Positions 24,555 through 36,654 of a DNA stretch of 64,000 nt are shown piece after piece. The position numbers and the translations under genes were made by a program. Source of the DNA: Nissolia schottii. Lineage: Eukaryota > Streptophyta > Magnoliopsida > Fabales > Fabaceae. The stretch is taken from contig QANU01003176.1 in the NCBI GenBank assembly GCA_003254905.1, positions 979,564 to 1,043,563 on the forward strand, read 5' to 3'. Every line of letters begins with the position of its first letter. Positions within the stretch are counted from its first letter, which is position 1. The notes beneath the pieces are model-generated. The model was given only the letters and a program-made list of their open reading frames with translations. It was not told where the DNA came from and searched no databases.

Positions 24555-26328
24555 TCATTTCTCCTCAAAGTCAACATCAATAATGTCAGGGTCTGACTTA
24601 GATGCAGAAGTGCTTCTACCATCTCTTGAGAAGAAATCCCCTTTAGGTTGCCACACAATGTTGCCACAGCTAGTACATCGAATTATTTGGTTCTTCATAC
24701 CAACAAATTGCATCTTACAAGCCGGGCAATTTCCCTATCCAATTACATATGTAGCATACATTTTAATCAAGCCAATTTCAGCAAAAACATTACACAAAAC
24801 GTTAAAATTAAAATGATCATGAACATGAACTAGATTCTAGAATGCGAGAGTTACTTCAGCTAAATGCTACCACCCTACCATAAATAACATATCCAAAGAA
24901 TTTTATTGTCATGAACTTAAAAGTCCATGCTAATTGCTACCATGGAATCAAGAGTTAGCTAAGGAAAGGGTTTCAAAAGTTTATTTTAATGTCCAGCAAG
25001 TTCATTTTTTATGTATTTCATATTCTTATGTGACATCCTCCTTTATTGCTTCTCTTCTTTCCTTCCTTTAGCGAAATTCTCTTCCAGGGGGTGTTAAAGT
25101 ACCTTTTGTGATGGCTTAAGAGTTGAAAATATCCAGACTCCTTTCTATGTTCAAAGTTGGAATTGATTAACATTGTATATTGGAACTTTAGTACAACTTT
25201 AAGCAAAACAGTTAAGAAATTATGCACATGCATGAACACATTGAAAATCTAATAGCAAAAATACCTGAATAGCGAAGCTGTTGGCCAATGTACCGATGAG
25301 AAGAGGTCCAGCAAATGGAAGTACCCACATCCCAACTATCAGGACCCGAAAAAGCCAACCAGATAATGCAAACCAGATGAAGAAAGTTGTCTGCAAAAGG
25401 AATATTGAACAGTAAGAATGGATAGAGGTTGAGTCGTTGTGAGAAGAAGAAAGACACGCAAAAACTTTAAATATCTAAAACAAAAATAAATCAATATGTA
25501 TACTTGGTGCACAGAAAAAGCATCCTAAGCACTATCCTTAGAGCACCCTCAGAGATTGGAGAAAGAAAATTGAATTTGGTTCACAAGTTTTGACAGGATT
25601 AGTGGAGGAAATATATTCAGGGAATTCATAGCATAATAAGAGAAACATCATCAAACAAAGCTCAATACCACCACGGCACCTTGATTTATCAGTCCAATTG
25701 CATTATAACCATAGTTTTATTCATGATGATCGATGCGATCCTTGTCATTTCAAATCAGGAAAATTAACTCTCACAATTTGGAGAGACAAATGAATATGAT
25801 GAAGGATGACTTACTACAGCGCCCTTTCCCACTGGACTATCCAGAAATCTATTGAGCTGCACCCTGTGCTGCAATCAAACAATAACAGAAACACTAAGAT
25901 ACTGAAGGCAACACATCTACCTACATCAAGCAACATAAGAAAGAGAGAGAGACCTTAGGCCAGTTTCTTTTGAAATCCATGGTGAAAGTGCGCCATCGGA
26001 GGCCAATCTCGAAGTCGCGATCAATCTCACGCGCTCGGTCAGCTGCGGCGCTGGCGACGGAGGAGAGACGGCGTGAGAGGGCGTAGCGGCGGTCGAGACG
26101 CTCGGCGGTCTTCTTCGCTTCGAAGAGGAAGCGCTCGACGCCGTCGTTGGCGGTTCGCCAGGCGTCCCTCCAAGCCTCGCCGGAGGCCATGCGCCTGGCG
26201 AAGCTGTCCATGTCGCTCCGACGAAAGGCTTCAACTTTGAAGCCTACCATTCGCTGATGGCAGTGGCGGCGCTGAACGCTCAAGTTCGGCGGGAGCAGAG
26301 GTTGCCACCGCAGAGCTGTGGCGGCCAT
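24555..26328 (-). CDS. Putative plastid membrane protein with C-terminal C4 zinc ribbon, 244 aa
   Basis: Exons: 25954-26328, 25815-25868, 25265-25390, 24555-24734. All GT-AG, frame closed, 244 residues. The N-terminus (MAATALRWQPLLPPNLSVQR) is Ala/Arg/Ser-rich with few acids, suggesting a plastid or mitochondrial transit peptide. Residues about 45-120 are charged and helical. Exon 3 gives a hydrophobic segment, TTFFIWFALSGWLFRVLIVG, then MWVLPFAGPLLIGTLANSFA, so one or two membrane spans. The end carries CPAC and CTSC separated by 15 residues, a C-x2-C-x15-C-x2-C zinc ribbon, followed by an acidic tail (DPDIIDVDFEEK). I recognise this as a conserved plant layout but cannot name it, and I give no function. 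Confidence 0.82.
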
Positions 26329-26610
26329 GGCAATGGCTTCGCTTCTTCGAAATCAACAAACGAAGAAGAAATTGATCTGAGAGAGCGATGAACACAAACA
26401 CTCAATTGTTTAGAAAACCACAGCGCCCAAGGGTTTTCAGTCTTCTTTGAGATAACGTGAGCTTAAAACACTAGTACTAATAAACTAAAATGGAATTAAA
26501 ATTAAACTGATATTTTAACTAAGCAAATGTTAGTTTAAAATTACCTTGTCATGTTATAATTATACATTGAAGTATATTCTCACTAATCTATAAATTTGAG
26601 TTAGATAGGG

Positions 26611-26931
26611 AAGTTTTTTACTATAATGTCTCCGTTACTCAAATAAATTATTAAAATGTCATTATTTCAAAACATATTATAAGGACTGCACTTGTTTTGC
26701 TCAACATCACACTCGTGACCACGTGGCGAGATCACGTCAGATTTGTCAATCCGCTAGACGAAGCCACGTAATATTTGCCAACACGATATGCGAATCCCTT
26801 TACAATGTGCCAACCCGCTTGACGAATCACCCATAAATTCGCCAACATGGATGCCGCATGTGCACTATATTCGCTAACCGGTTTAGCAAATTCAATACAA
26901 ATTTGCCAATCGGTTTAGCTAATTTGCCCTC
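26611..26931 (+). repeat. Left TIR of the large MULE
   Basis: Pairs with 37980-38300 through blocks such as GTGACCACGTGG, AATCCCTTTA, CGAATCACCC and TTCAATACAA. The similarity is about three-quarters by eye, and many differences are transitions. The TIR carries repeated imperfect palindromes of the form GCCAA-n-TTGGCGAAT. Confidence 0.85.
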
Positions 26932-27334
26932 GATCCCCCTATATAGCAACCCCACTACCCCCACACCCCTTGACTCATTCTCATTTTCTTAAAATCCATT
27001 CTCTCTCTAAAAATTCATTCTCTCTCTCTCTAAAATCTAATTCTCTGTCAGGCTCTTGGATTGTTGAAGGTTAGGAATAGTTAATAGCTAATTCAATTTG
27101 TGCGACAGACTTGTAAATTTTAATATATTAAAATTTATAGTTTAACTAGTATTTGTGAATATCATAAATTTTTGTAAATGTAATCTTTAATGTTGTCTAT
27201 ATTAGTTTGCCAAGCAATTTATGATAGATTGACTCTATAAATTGTATGTTGTCTATATTATATAAATGTTGTCTATATTAGTTTGTTAAGCATTGTATGT
27301 TTGACATAGAATGTGTTTTATATAGAATTAGAAA

Positions 27335-29893
27335 ATGAAGAAATCTCTTATTGTGCTCATTTATTCTAATGGGAGAATGTATGAAAGTTAACATGACTTT
27401 ATGTATGATGGTCATAATCCGACATCTATGATGATTAAGAAGGGTATGCGTTTAGATGATTTGAAGAAAAAAATTTGTTTGAAATTAAGATTACAAGAGA
27501 ATCAATTTGTATCAAGAATTGTTTTCAACTATTACAAGGGTCGGTGATGGATTGAAATCTATTGGTGTTGATATATTTGATGATGAAGATGTTACATGCA
27601 TGATAGATGCCTTTGAGCAAAATCCAGATTTAACTTCTATGGAGGTGTTTGTCGAGTTAGAAAGAAGAGAGGGAGAGACTCATGTGAATATTGAGAGTGA
27701 CCCTTCAAACTCCATCAATACTCAATCGTCAATGACACGTTTTGCTCCCATATTTCAAGAAGATGTGATCCTGTCTCAAAATCCTCCAACTTTTCATTCT
27801 CAATTTACATCTTCATCCAATATGACTCAACCTGCTGTTTGTGTGAACTTATTTCAATGTGAAAATACACTAATGAGAGAAGTGTTGTCTGATACAAGTG
27901 ATGATGAAGAGTATTTACCTACTGCTGATGATGATGATTTAAATATGAATTCAAAAGATGAGGTCGATGCATTTGTTAATGTGCATCAAGTTTCTCCAAT
28001 TTGCTTTGTTAGTAACAATGACCCTTCAATTGGTGTTTTTGCTAACAATGTTCATCCAACTAATGTTATTCTTGAAAATGCATGTAAGCATCCTTGTCCT
28101 CAATTTTCAGAAATTAATTGGGATGCATTTGCTAATGAGACCACTGGAATTGTTGAGTATGACACTTGGTGTTCACAAGAAGAACTGTGTATTGGATTGC
28201 AATTTCCCAAAAAAGATGCTATGAAGTCAGCTTTAAATCATTATTCAATCAGAAAGCATCGAGATTATAAATTTGAATTGTCTGATACACAAATGTTAAC
28301 TGCTAAGTGTTCTCAATTTAGGGCTTATAGCAATTGGAGAGTTAGGGCTATTAATAATAAGAGGTGTAATAAATGGAAAATTTCTCAATATAATGGACCA
28401 CACACTTGTGTAAACATCTCTATGACACAAGATCATAAAAAGTTGCGATTTGTTTTGGTCCAAAGGTATATACAGGGTATGGTTAGAACACAGTCTGATG
28501 TTGAGATATGTTTGTTACTTGATAGGATTAAAAGTATATTTGGTTATAATTTGTCATATCGAAAAGCTTGGTTGGCGAAGTAAAGAGATTGAGATTTTTG
28601 GTGATTGGGAGGAATCTTATGAGAGGTTGCCTAGATGGTTAGAGGCCGTGAAACATTTTATGTCAGACACTGTGGTGTTATTGGAAACTGATGACTATGT
28701 GGTGCATAATCGAGTTGGTCAATCAAAGAAAAAATGTTTGTTCGCTGGTTTTGGACTTTCAAACCATGTGTGCTTGCATTTCGATATTGCAAGCCATTTA
28801 TTTATATTGATGGGACTCATTTATATGGCAAATATAAACAAAAATTGTCGGTTACAACTACTCAAGATGGAAACTGAAGACCATTACCTCTTGGATTTGC
28901 TATTGTTGATGGGGAAACAAAGGAAGCTTGGAGTTGATTCATATCTTGCATTCGTGAACATGCCACACGAGAACAAGGAATATGCTTAATATCTGATCGA
29001 CATAAGAGTATCATAGCAGCAGTGGATAATGTTAACCTTGGATGGCAACCACCTCATGCATACCATGTGTACTGTCTACGTTATATTGCCAGTAGTTTTA
29101 ACAGCAAGTTTCACAATGTGTCGTTGAAGAACTTTTTGAAGAACATATGTAATAAATTTGTTTCTTTCATTTAAAGTATCCATAATTGTTGAATAACTAT
29201 TCAATTTGATGAGAGGTTGGATAAATTCATTGAAACAGAAAAAATATTCAATTAGATTAAAAAAATTCCTAAAGAAAAGTGGAGTTTAGCATACGATAAT
29301 GGTGGTAAAAAATTTGGTCATATGACAACTACTATTAACTGCACTAGTTCAGATGACTTATTTCAAATTGGTAGAATACTTTGTGAAGAAAAAAGCTAAG
29401 GTCGAAAAGAAACTTTATGTGAATAATCAACAGTATACTGATGCTTTTTATGAACATTGGTTGCCTAACATTGAAAAGGCAAGCTCCCACCATGCGACTT
29501 TATTTGATTGGAGGACAACTAATTTTCTTGTTGAAGAGGCATTCAACCCTCAAACATAAGAAAGTGGTAAAAAAATTTACTTTAAGCCTTCAAGAAGGTT
29601 GGTGTGATTGTGGTATGTTTCAAGCATTGCACTTTCCTTGCTCTCATGCATTGGCAGCATGTTCTTCCAAGGTGATTGACCCTTATCAACATGTGCATAA
29701 TGTGTATAGAAATGAAAGTGTTTATATAATTTGTATAGAATTTCTCACCCCCATTTACTTATGGTTCCAGGATAACACAAAATGTTGGGGGAAGAGTCAT
29801 AGAGCTTGGAAATTACATGCAGACGTGAAAATGGACCCTACTTCAGGGGCCGCAAACGAGAAGACCGAGGATCATACAATGGGAAGTCGTTGA
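27335..29893 (+). pseudogene. Broken mudrA-like MULE transposase
   Basis: The gene starts MKKSLIVLIYSNGRMYES and hits a stop at once. The frame shifts into the long frame beginning at 27507, shifts again near 28575 and near 28735, and meets further stops. Recognisable domains in order: an acidic N-terminal region; a MuDR DNA-binding domain (about 28195-28420, with FPKKDAMKSALNHYSIRKHR); the catalytic core (about 28780-29060, with IDGTHLYGKY containing the first catalytic Asp and ISDRHKSI containing the second); and a SWIM zinc finger (29605-29660, CDCGMFQALHFPCSHALAAC). This is the standard mudrA domain order. At least three frame breaks make it non-functional as a single protein. Its last ~150 bp are duplicated in reverse at 30700-30845. 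Confidence 0.88.
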
Positions 29894-30440
29894 GCAGACG
29901 CAACAGCAAAGTTAACCTCCGACGATAGCAAAAACGAGAATCATCACTTCCTGGTTCTGAAACTCTTGCGAGTCAAACTACTATCGTGATGAGCGGATGG
30001 TCCGCTAGAAGCAGGCCTGTGTATATGTTTTATTTTCTATTTGTCGCATGGGATAGTAGGGGTAGCTACACTACGGGCCCCATGCGTAGCTATACTTGCT
30101 GTATATATGTGTACACACACACACACACACACACATATATCTAGTTGTGATATCTGTAATTTTGGACCATTTGGCATGTATGTATTCATGATATTGACTG
30201 TGTGATATTCAAGACTTTGAAATGTCCCCTCAAGTGTCCGAGTTCCTTGGTTTATATGGTTCGTCGTGACACAACTACGACTCATGTTTCCAAAATCAAG
30301 ATTTGTTAAAACAAAGAAAAAGTTTTAAATTGGTCCATATTTTCGTAACAACTGTACTTTCAAAGTAAGTCTAAAAGTAATTCAGTCGAGAAGTAACAAA
30401 CTAGTGAGTGCTTTTAGACTTACTTTGAAAGTACAATTAG

Positions 30441-30478
<38 letters not shown>

Positions 30479-30845
30479 GTATATACAGCAAGTACAACTT
30501 CACATGGGGCCCGTAGTGTAGCTACCCCTACTGTCCCATGCAGCAAATGGAAAATAAAACATATACACGGGCCTACTTCTAACGGACCGTCCGCTCGTCA
30601 CGATAACCGTCTACCTCGCAAGAGTTTCAGAACCAGGAAGTGATGATTCCCGTTTCTGCTATCATCAGAGGTTGACTTTACTGTTGCGTCTACTCAGCGA
30701 CTTCCTGTCGTATGATCCTCAGTCTTCTCATTTGCAGCCCTTGAAGTGGGGTCCATTTTCACGTCCGCACGTAGTTTCCAAGCACTGCGACTCTTCCCCC
30801 AACATTTCGTGTTGTCCTAGAACCATAAGTAAATGGGGATGAGAA
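29742..30845. repeat. Inverted duplication of the transposase 3' end (hairpin-capable)
   Basis: The left arm, about 29742-30155, spans the last transposase codons and 3' flank. The right arm, about 30433-30845, is its reverse complement, about 85% similar by eye; nearly all differences are transitions. The spacer of about 277 bp ends in an exact 24-bp inverted repeat (30354-30377 against 30411-30434) with a 33-base loop. Each arm holds a (CA)n/(TA)n tract at its inner end. A transcript through the region would fold into a long hairpin. Confidence 0.85.
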
Positions 30846-33800
30846 CTTGCGTCCTCAGTGGGAATCCTTTGGGATCGACCTTTTCTTTATATTCACTTAT
30901 GGTCCCACCGCTTAAGGGGTCTCTAGGTTATAAAATAAATAAAAACTAACATGCCCTACTTAATTTTAATCCATACTAGTCCTGAGTAGCTTTATCTATT
31001 TACTAGGTGATGGGAGAAATCTAATCTTAATTTACCTTTTAACAGGATCATCGCACTTTCTAATCTTGATCACTTGACATATTACCTTATAGTGTCTCCA
31101 TACGCTATTATTCATATATATACATATATCTTATATACACATAACACATTACACATATATCATGCATGAAGGGATCTAGGAGTTCACTTATGCTCCCTAT
31201 TAGGTATTTCCATTGGGGCAGCATCCTTCTTGTCCTTTCCCCCATGTACCCAGTGGGACCGTCGTCCCCTCACCAGGTACAACCTACTCCATAATCTTAA
31301 CTTGAAGGCAAAGCTCATACCTGAGGTAGTAGCGAACCACATATGCATTTAGCATAAACATATTCATAAATTTACCATCCTTGCATGCAGGGTGGTAAGG
31401 GTCTACCCTTGTGGCAGTACTAGGGGTGGACTCATACTTTCGTGTCATATTCTTTCCCTTGAACATATCTTGCTTTCGTAGCATATTTTGCATACTTACC
31501 ATAATCTTTCTTTTTCTCATCATGAACTTTATTTTATCATATCATATCATATCTTTCTCATTATATCATATCTTTCTGGGTATAAACTTTTTTTCATACC
31601 ATGATCCTGCTCTCATAGCAGATTTAAGCATGCTTTCTTAACATTAACCATTCCATCTTACAGGATGGCGATGGGCGTTTCCATTAACGTGTCAAGAGAG
31701 GGGGATTTCCTATTATATAACTAAGTACAAATCTTCAAGGTACACCAAACCCATTGTGGCAAAAACCTTCTTAAGATCTTGTTCATTTCCTATGGTCCTA
31801 TTATTATTTTTTCATATTTATGTGATTGACTTCTAGTGATCTAAAGCTGTCCTAACACTCTAATGGCAAATCATTTCCTCATGATGCATGTCACATTCAA
31901 ATATATCATATGGCAGATGCAGTAAGCACATAATTCAAACATGCAAACCATACACATTTCTACGACTGCATTCACAGACATTCAACAACGAAGGTTTGTA
32001 AGTTTCGCTCGGCCGTCTCTCTCTATGACCAGGAAACTCCGAGTTTGGAATGATTTTGATTTTCTTTCTTTCTTCTTGACTTGGTTGTCATAAACTTTCC
32101 TTAAATCCCCTAATTATCCCTCAAAAAAACTCCATGATTTCCTTATTACCCAAAATTCTTAATTTTCTTCAGAATTTTGGTTATCAAAAACCCAGAGGGT
32201 CCAAGACTTCATCCCAAGGGTTTTAATAGCTCTAAACTCATTTTTCACAAATAAAAAACCACAGTTTTAATCCAATTTTTTAAAATTCCAATTTACCCTT
32301 TTTGCCTAAAACGTCGTTTTTACCCGAAATTTTTGATTTTCTTCCAAAATTTAGTTATCAAAAACCCAAAGGACCCAAGACTTCACCCCAAGGTTTTTGA
32401 TAGCTCTAAACTAAATTTTTATGGAAACAAACCCATATTTTCAGCCAAAATTTTTGAAATTCCCACTTTGCCCTTATCGCCAAAAACATCGTTTTACTCA
32501 ATTTACTCAAAAAATTTGTCAGGGGTCCAAAATTTTTGAAACTTAACACCCCCACTCGATTTTTTATGTAGATTTTGAAATGAGGTTAGTTTTCCATGAT
32601 GAAAATCCCTGTATACTATTTATACTCAAACCGAATAACCTCAACAGTTTTTCTCAGAAATTTTCTAACAATTCTAACCAAAACTCTTGCATGAATTTTC
32701 CCTAATTAATTTTTCTCAACCAAGTCCAAATTAAAGCATTCAAACACAGCCTTAAAACATGAAAATAATTCAGATTTTCAACAACAAAAATTAGAGAAAA
32801 GATTAGAAAACTTAGGCTTCTTTCTGAGGGTGAAACCCCGTCGTCTGCGAGGTCAGGAAACCCACCTAAAGCTCACAAACTCTCTTTATCTTCCCTTTCC
32901 ACTAAGACCCCTTGTTCCTTGAGAGAATTCCATTTAAGAACTCAGAAATTGATGATAATCTTTTTGCAAAATTTGCTTGGCTTTGTTTCCTCCTTAGCCT
33001 AGCTTTGCTTGCTCCTTTGCCTAGCTTGCATGCAAGCTTGCTTAGCTTGCTCATGGGGGATGATATGCTATGATTTTGTAAGGGAAAATAAGTGAAATCT
33101 TTGAGAGGATGAGGATGAGAAAAGGCCATGATTTTGGGCAAAGGAAAATGAGAGAAAGTGAAGTAAGAAAGGAAAACTAAGAGGAGTTGAAATTAAGAGA
33201 CAAGGCTATGGTTAGTGCTTGGCGATTTGAGGAAAGGAAATGAAATTGATTGAATGGAGAAGGCTGAGGAGTTCCTAGGCTTGCTTGCTAAATTTTCAAG
33301 GGAAAATGAGTTAAATTAAGAAATTGATGAATAATGTGAATAGTGTAAGGTTGGGCTAGGTATGCGCAAGCTTGACTTTTGTGTGTGTTCTTTGTGCTTG
33401 TCGTGTGTGTGTGTTGTGTTTGAGCCATGTATGTGTGTGTTTTCTCAGCTTTCTTACTAAATTTATGCAAGGAAAATGAGATAAATAAAGAAATTGATGA
33501 ATAGTGTGAATAGTAGTGAATAGTGTGTGCATATTGTAGAGTATGGTGACAAGCATGGGCTAGGTAAGGTGATGTGTGTGCTTGCCCTGTGTGCGTGTGT
33601 GAGAGCTGTTTGCTACTCAAATTTTGTGTGTTGACTGTGGAATTGTGCCAAAATTTCCATATATGTGTGGCGACATGTGTCGCCATACATGCGTGGTGAT
33701 CAATCAGGTGGCCTATAAAATTTTTCAAGCATAAAAACTTGATCTACTACTTATTCTAGTGAGGAATTTAAATTAATTAGAGGTCCTCATGAATCAGCTT

Positions 33801-34682
33801 TTATAAAAGTGTGTTTCACTGATACCTTTAATGTGCAATTTAATTCCAAAGACGAAAGGTAATTGATTCTGGGGCTCGCGAAATTTCGCGAGGATTCGAA
33901 ACTATTACCTTGACTACTATTCTTGACAATAGCATAGTGATTTAAAATTCTAAGTCTTAGTAAATCACTTTTGTCTATTGATCTATTTCGCAAAATTTCT
34001 TAGAGGAAGTGGAGAGTTATACTAAAGACCACGTGTAACGCTATATTGGTTACCCGTTGAGAAAAGAACGCAATTCTTATGAAATGCTTCTAAGGTGAAG
34101 CAAGGGTATTTTAGGAACTTTGAATGACATATGAATCCATTCCAAGAAATATCTTGGTAATACAGGCACGAGTAATAGGTTACTGAGGTCATCGGTTGGC
34201 CAAAAGGGCTTACTGGGGTTTATTGGTTTCAGGAAATATTTTTCGCTTATTCTAAATACCTTGATGGCCTCTAAATAGCTTGAATAGTCCTTTCAAGGTA
34301 TAATTTTGATAACACTAGAGGCGTCGAAGGAAATCCTAATTGCATCTTGATTTAGTCATCTTCCACTCCAATAACAGGAAAACCGAGACGTAAGTTTCCG
34401 GACGCATGTGCATCACAGAATAAGAAGGAATCGGTGACCTAAGCTTTTATTTTTGAGTATTATGGGAGTTTATTGTGTTTTTCTTTTAATTCATAAGTGT
34501 TTAAGGGAAGTAGGGTTTCTCAAGAAGCAAAATGGAAGCTTAGAGAATTTCAAAGAAAAACTCGAGGGGGGAAACACGTTTACTTTTACCATATTTGGAT
34601 TTGAATGGCCAAATAGTCAAGTGTACTAGGAGAAAACATTCTGAGGCAGTGCCCAAAATAGCGGGAAAAACAGAGTGTTACA
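30844..34682 (-). mobile_element. Nested LTR-like block, about 3.8 kb, possible solo LTR
   Basis: The block interrupts the MULE. Read on the minus strand it opens TGTAACACTCTG, a common LTR start. The flanks are ATGAG (30839-30843) and ACGAG (34683-34687), four of five identical. A TATA box, GAGTATAAATAGT on the minus strand near 32617-32629, would serve as an LTR promoter. There is no gag-pol. Internal tandem duplications occur near 32151-32500 and 33270-33530. An exact 18-bp palindrome, CTCGCGAAATTTCGCGAG, is at 33875-33892. The right end (minus-strand start) is clear; the left end lacks a canonical CA. Confidence 0.55.
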
Positions 34683-36235
34683 ACGAGCATACTTGCTTCA
34701 TTTCATTGGAGGCATGTTGTTTCCAGACCATTCAAGGTCATGGATGCATTCTATGTTCCTCCTACTTTTAGAGGACTTCGCCACAGCCTTAGAGGCTCTT
34801 GCACTATTCTCCAGTATTGGGTTTGGCATAGATTTCCTTGTCTTGTCCCTGCACTTGCTGACCTCGCTGACAAAGCAACCTGGAATAAATATCTACCTAA
34901 TCGTGCACACTTTCGTCCATTAGGATTTAAGTAAGTATTATTTATTTGTTTGTGTATTCTTTTTGAATTGCATATTCAATGTGCATTTTATGATTTACTA
35001 ATGTGTTTTACATTTAAATTTGAATTAGGTGGCACACTCATAAAGTTTTATCAGATTCTCTATTGCATTTTTTTCAGTATTATCGTCATTTTTTCGATAA
35101 CTTGAAGAGAAATGAGGTAGTTATATAAATATTTGTATTTTTATTATTTCACTTTCGATTATAATGTTTTTACTAACTTTGTTCACTTTTTGTTAGATTG
35201 TATGGCAGCCATATATTGAAGATGTTTTGCAAAACTTCCAGACTTTTGCATGGAAAGAGAAGACATTAGGCAAGCAGTGATCCCTTTGATATGCTTTTTC
35301 ATCGTTGAGTGGCACTAACCTGATCAAGTTATGCGCCAGTTTGGTATGGATCAACCTATACCAGGAGACCACATGATCAGTCGGATCATTTGCATAACAT
35401 CACCCTAGCCAGAAGACAGACCAATATTGGCAAAATGTGCATAGGCAATATATTGACTATTGGGATGATCGTCAGGTGCGAATTGTTAGCCAAAGACCAT
35501 TGCTTACGTTTCTTACTACACGTTCAGAATACATGCAATGGTATAAAAAAAATAACTCGACCTTGGATCGGTGCACTTCGGCGACTCTAGGAGTTATGGT
35601 AAGTTCTATGTTAATAATTTTTTGAAAAAGATTTACTGTGTATTATTGATGATAATTATTGGTATTTCAACTTGTTAGGCTGACATTGTGAACAACAACA
35701 TCTTTGGTCTGTTGATCCTCACTCTATATTTAACATGGACAAGCTTCGAACATCAGCCAAGACTATCCTATCTGCATTACAGGAGCATGATCAAATTTCA
35801 AGGGAACAACTTCAGTTAACTCCTCCTTCTATGACTAACATTCCACTGCCCCCTGATGACGATAACCAGGGGTTAAGGACAAGTCGTAGAAGAAGAACTG
35901 GATTGCCAGATGGACGAAGACGAGTTCGTAATACTAAAACATCTGAGTCTTCAAGCCACCAAAGTACTCAGCATGAGGCCACTGCCACAGCTAATATTGA
36001 TGCTGCTAACCTACCATCTCACCCATTAGTTGCTCTGTATCCTCTACCACCAAATTACTATCCACCACCATATAATTATGGATATTCATATCCTTCATAC
36101 CCTTATCCACCACCACTACCACATTCTTACCCACCATTAGTGTATCCTTACCCGCCCCTATATACTTATCCATCACAAGCTAGCACGTCAGCTGACCTCT
36201 ATCCTAGACTGCCACGCTCTGATACTCAACAATAG
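34683..36235 (+). pseudogene. Plant mobile domain (PMD, MAIN/MAIL-like) gene remnant
   Basis: Reading across frames gives RAYLLHFIGGMLFPD, FYVPPTFRGLRHSLRGSC, an exon-like KWHTHKVLSDSLLHFFQYYR, EIVWQPYIEDVLQNFQTF and VMRQFGMDQPIPGD. These are hallmark blocks of the plant mobile domain (also called aminotransferase-like). The final open frame (35735-36235) is a Pro/Tyr-rich tail ending PRSDTQQ, common in these proteins. Several stops and frameshifts break the middle, and the 5' part is missing at the junction with the LTR-like block. PMD proteins such as Arabidopsis MAIN and MAIL1 act in silencing and cell division, and relatives are carried by Mutator and Gypsy elements. This copy is inside a MULE and is probably element cargo. 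Confidence 0.75.
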
Positions 36236-36654
36236 TGGCTTTGTTAGTTTTAATTTAATTTCATTTTTTTTGTTGATTTTGTTAACTTTGTTATCTTTAA
36301 TTTAGTTATTTTATTTTATGTAATCTACTTTTAACTTATGTATTTTAATTATATGCAATTTTATATAAATGTGCAACTCTTGTTTTTGTTTGAAACGTAA
36401 ATGTTATATCACCTACATGGCATTTTCCTAGTTTATGTTATGTCATATCTGAGCAATGTGAGTGCTCGAAGTTGACACTTATAACCATAGTCTAATCACC
36501 TAATTAAGGGTTTATTATCATAATCAAGATTATAAGTGACAAAAGATTACCATTTTGCTCCTAGTCTTAATAGAAACTTTTAAACTTGTCTAGTTAAGGC
36601 TTAATCACATAATTAGAAACCTTAATCAACTTAGAATCCCTTATTAGCAAGGAA

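Noticed and set aside
33288-33728. 146-aa minus-strand frame rich in His and Thr
   Set aside because: Arises from TGTGTG-type tracts in the LTR-like block; no domain, and no other support for a gene.
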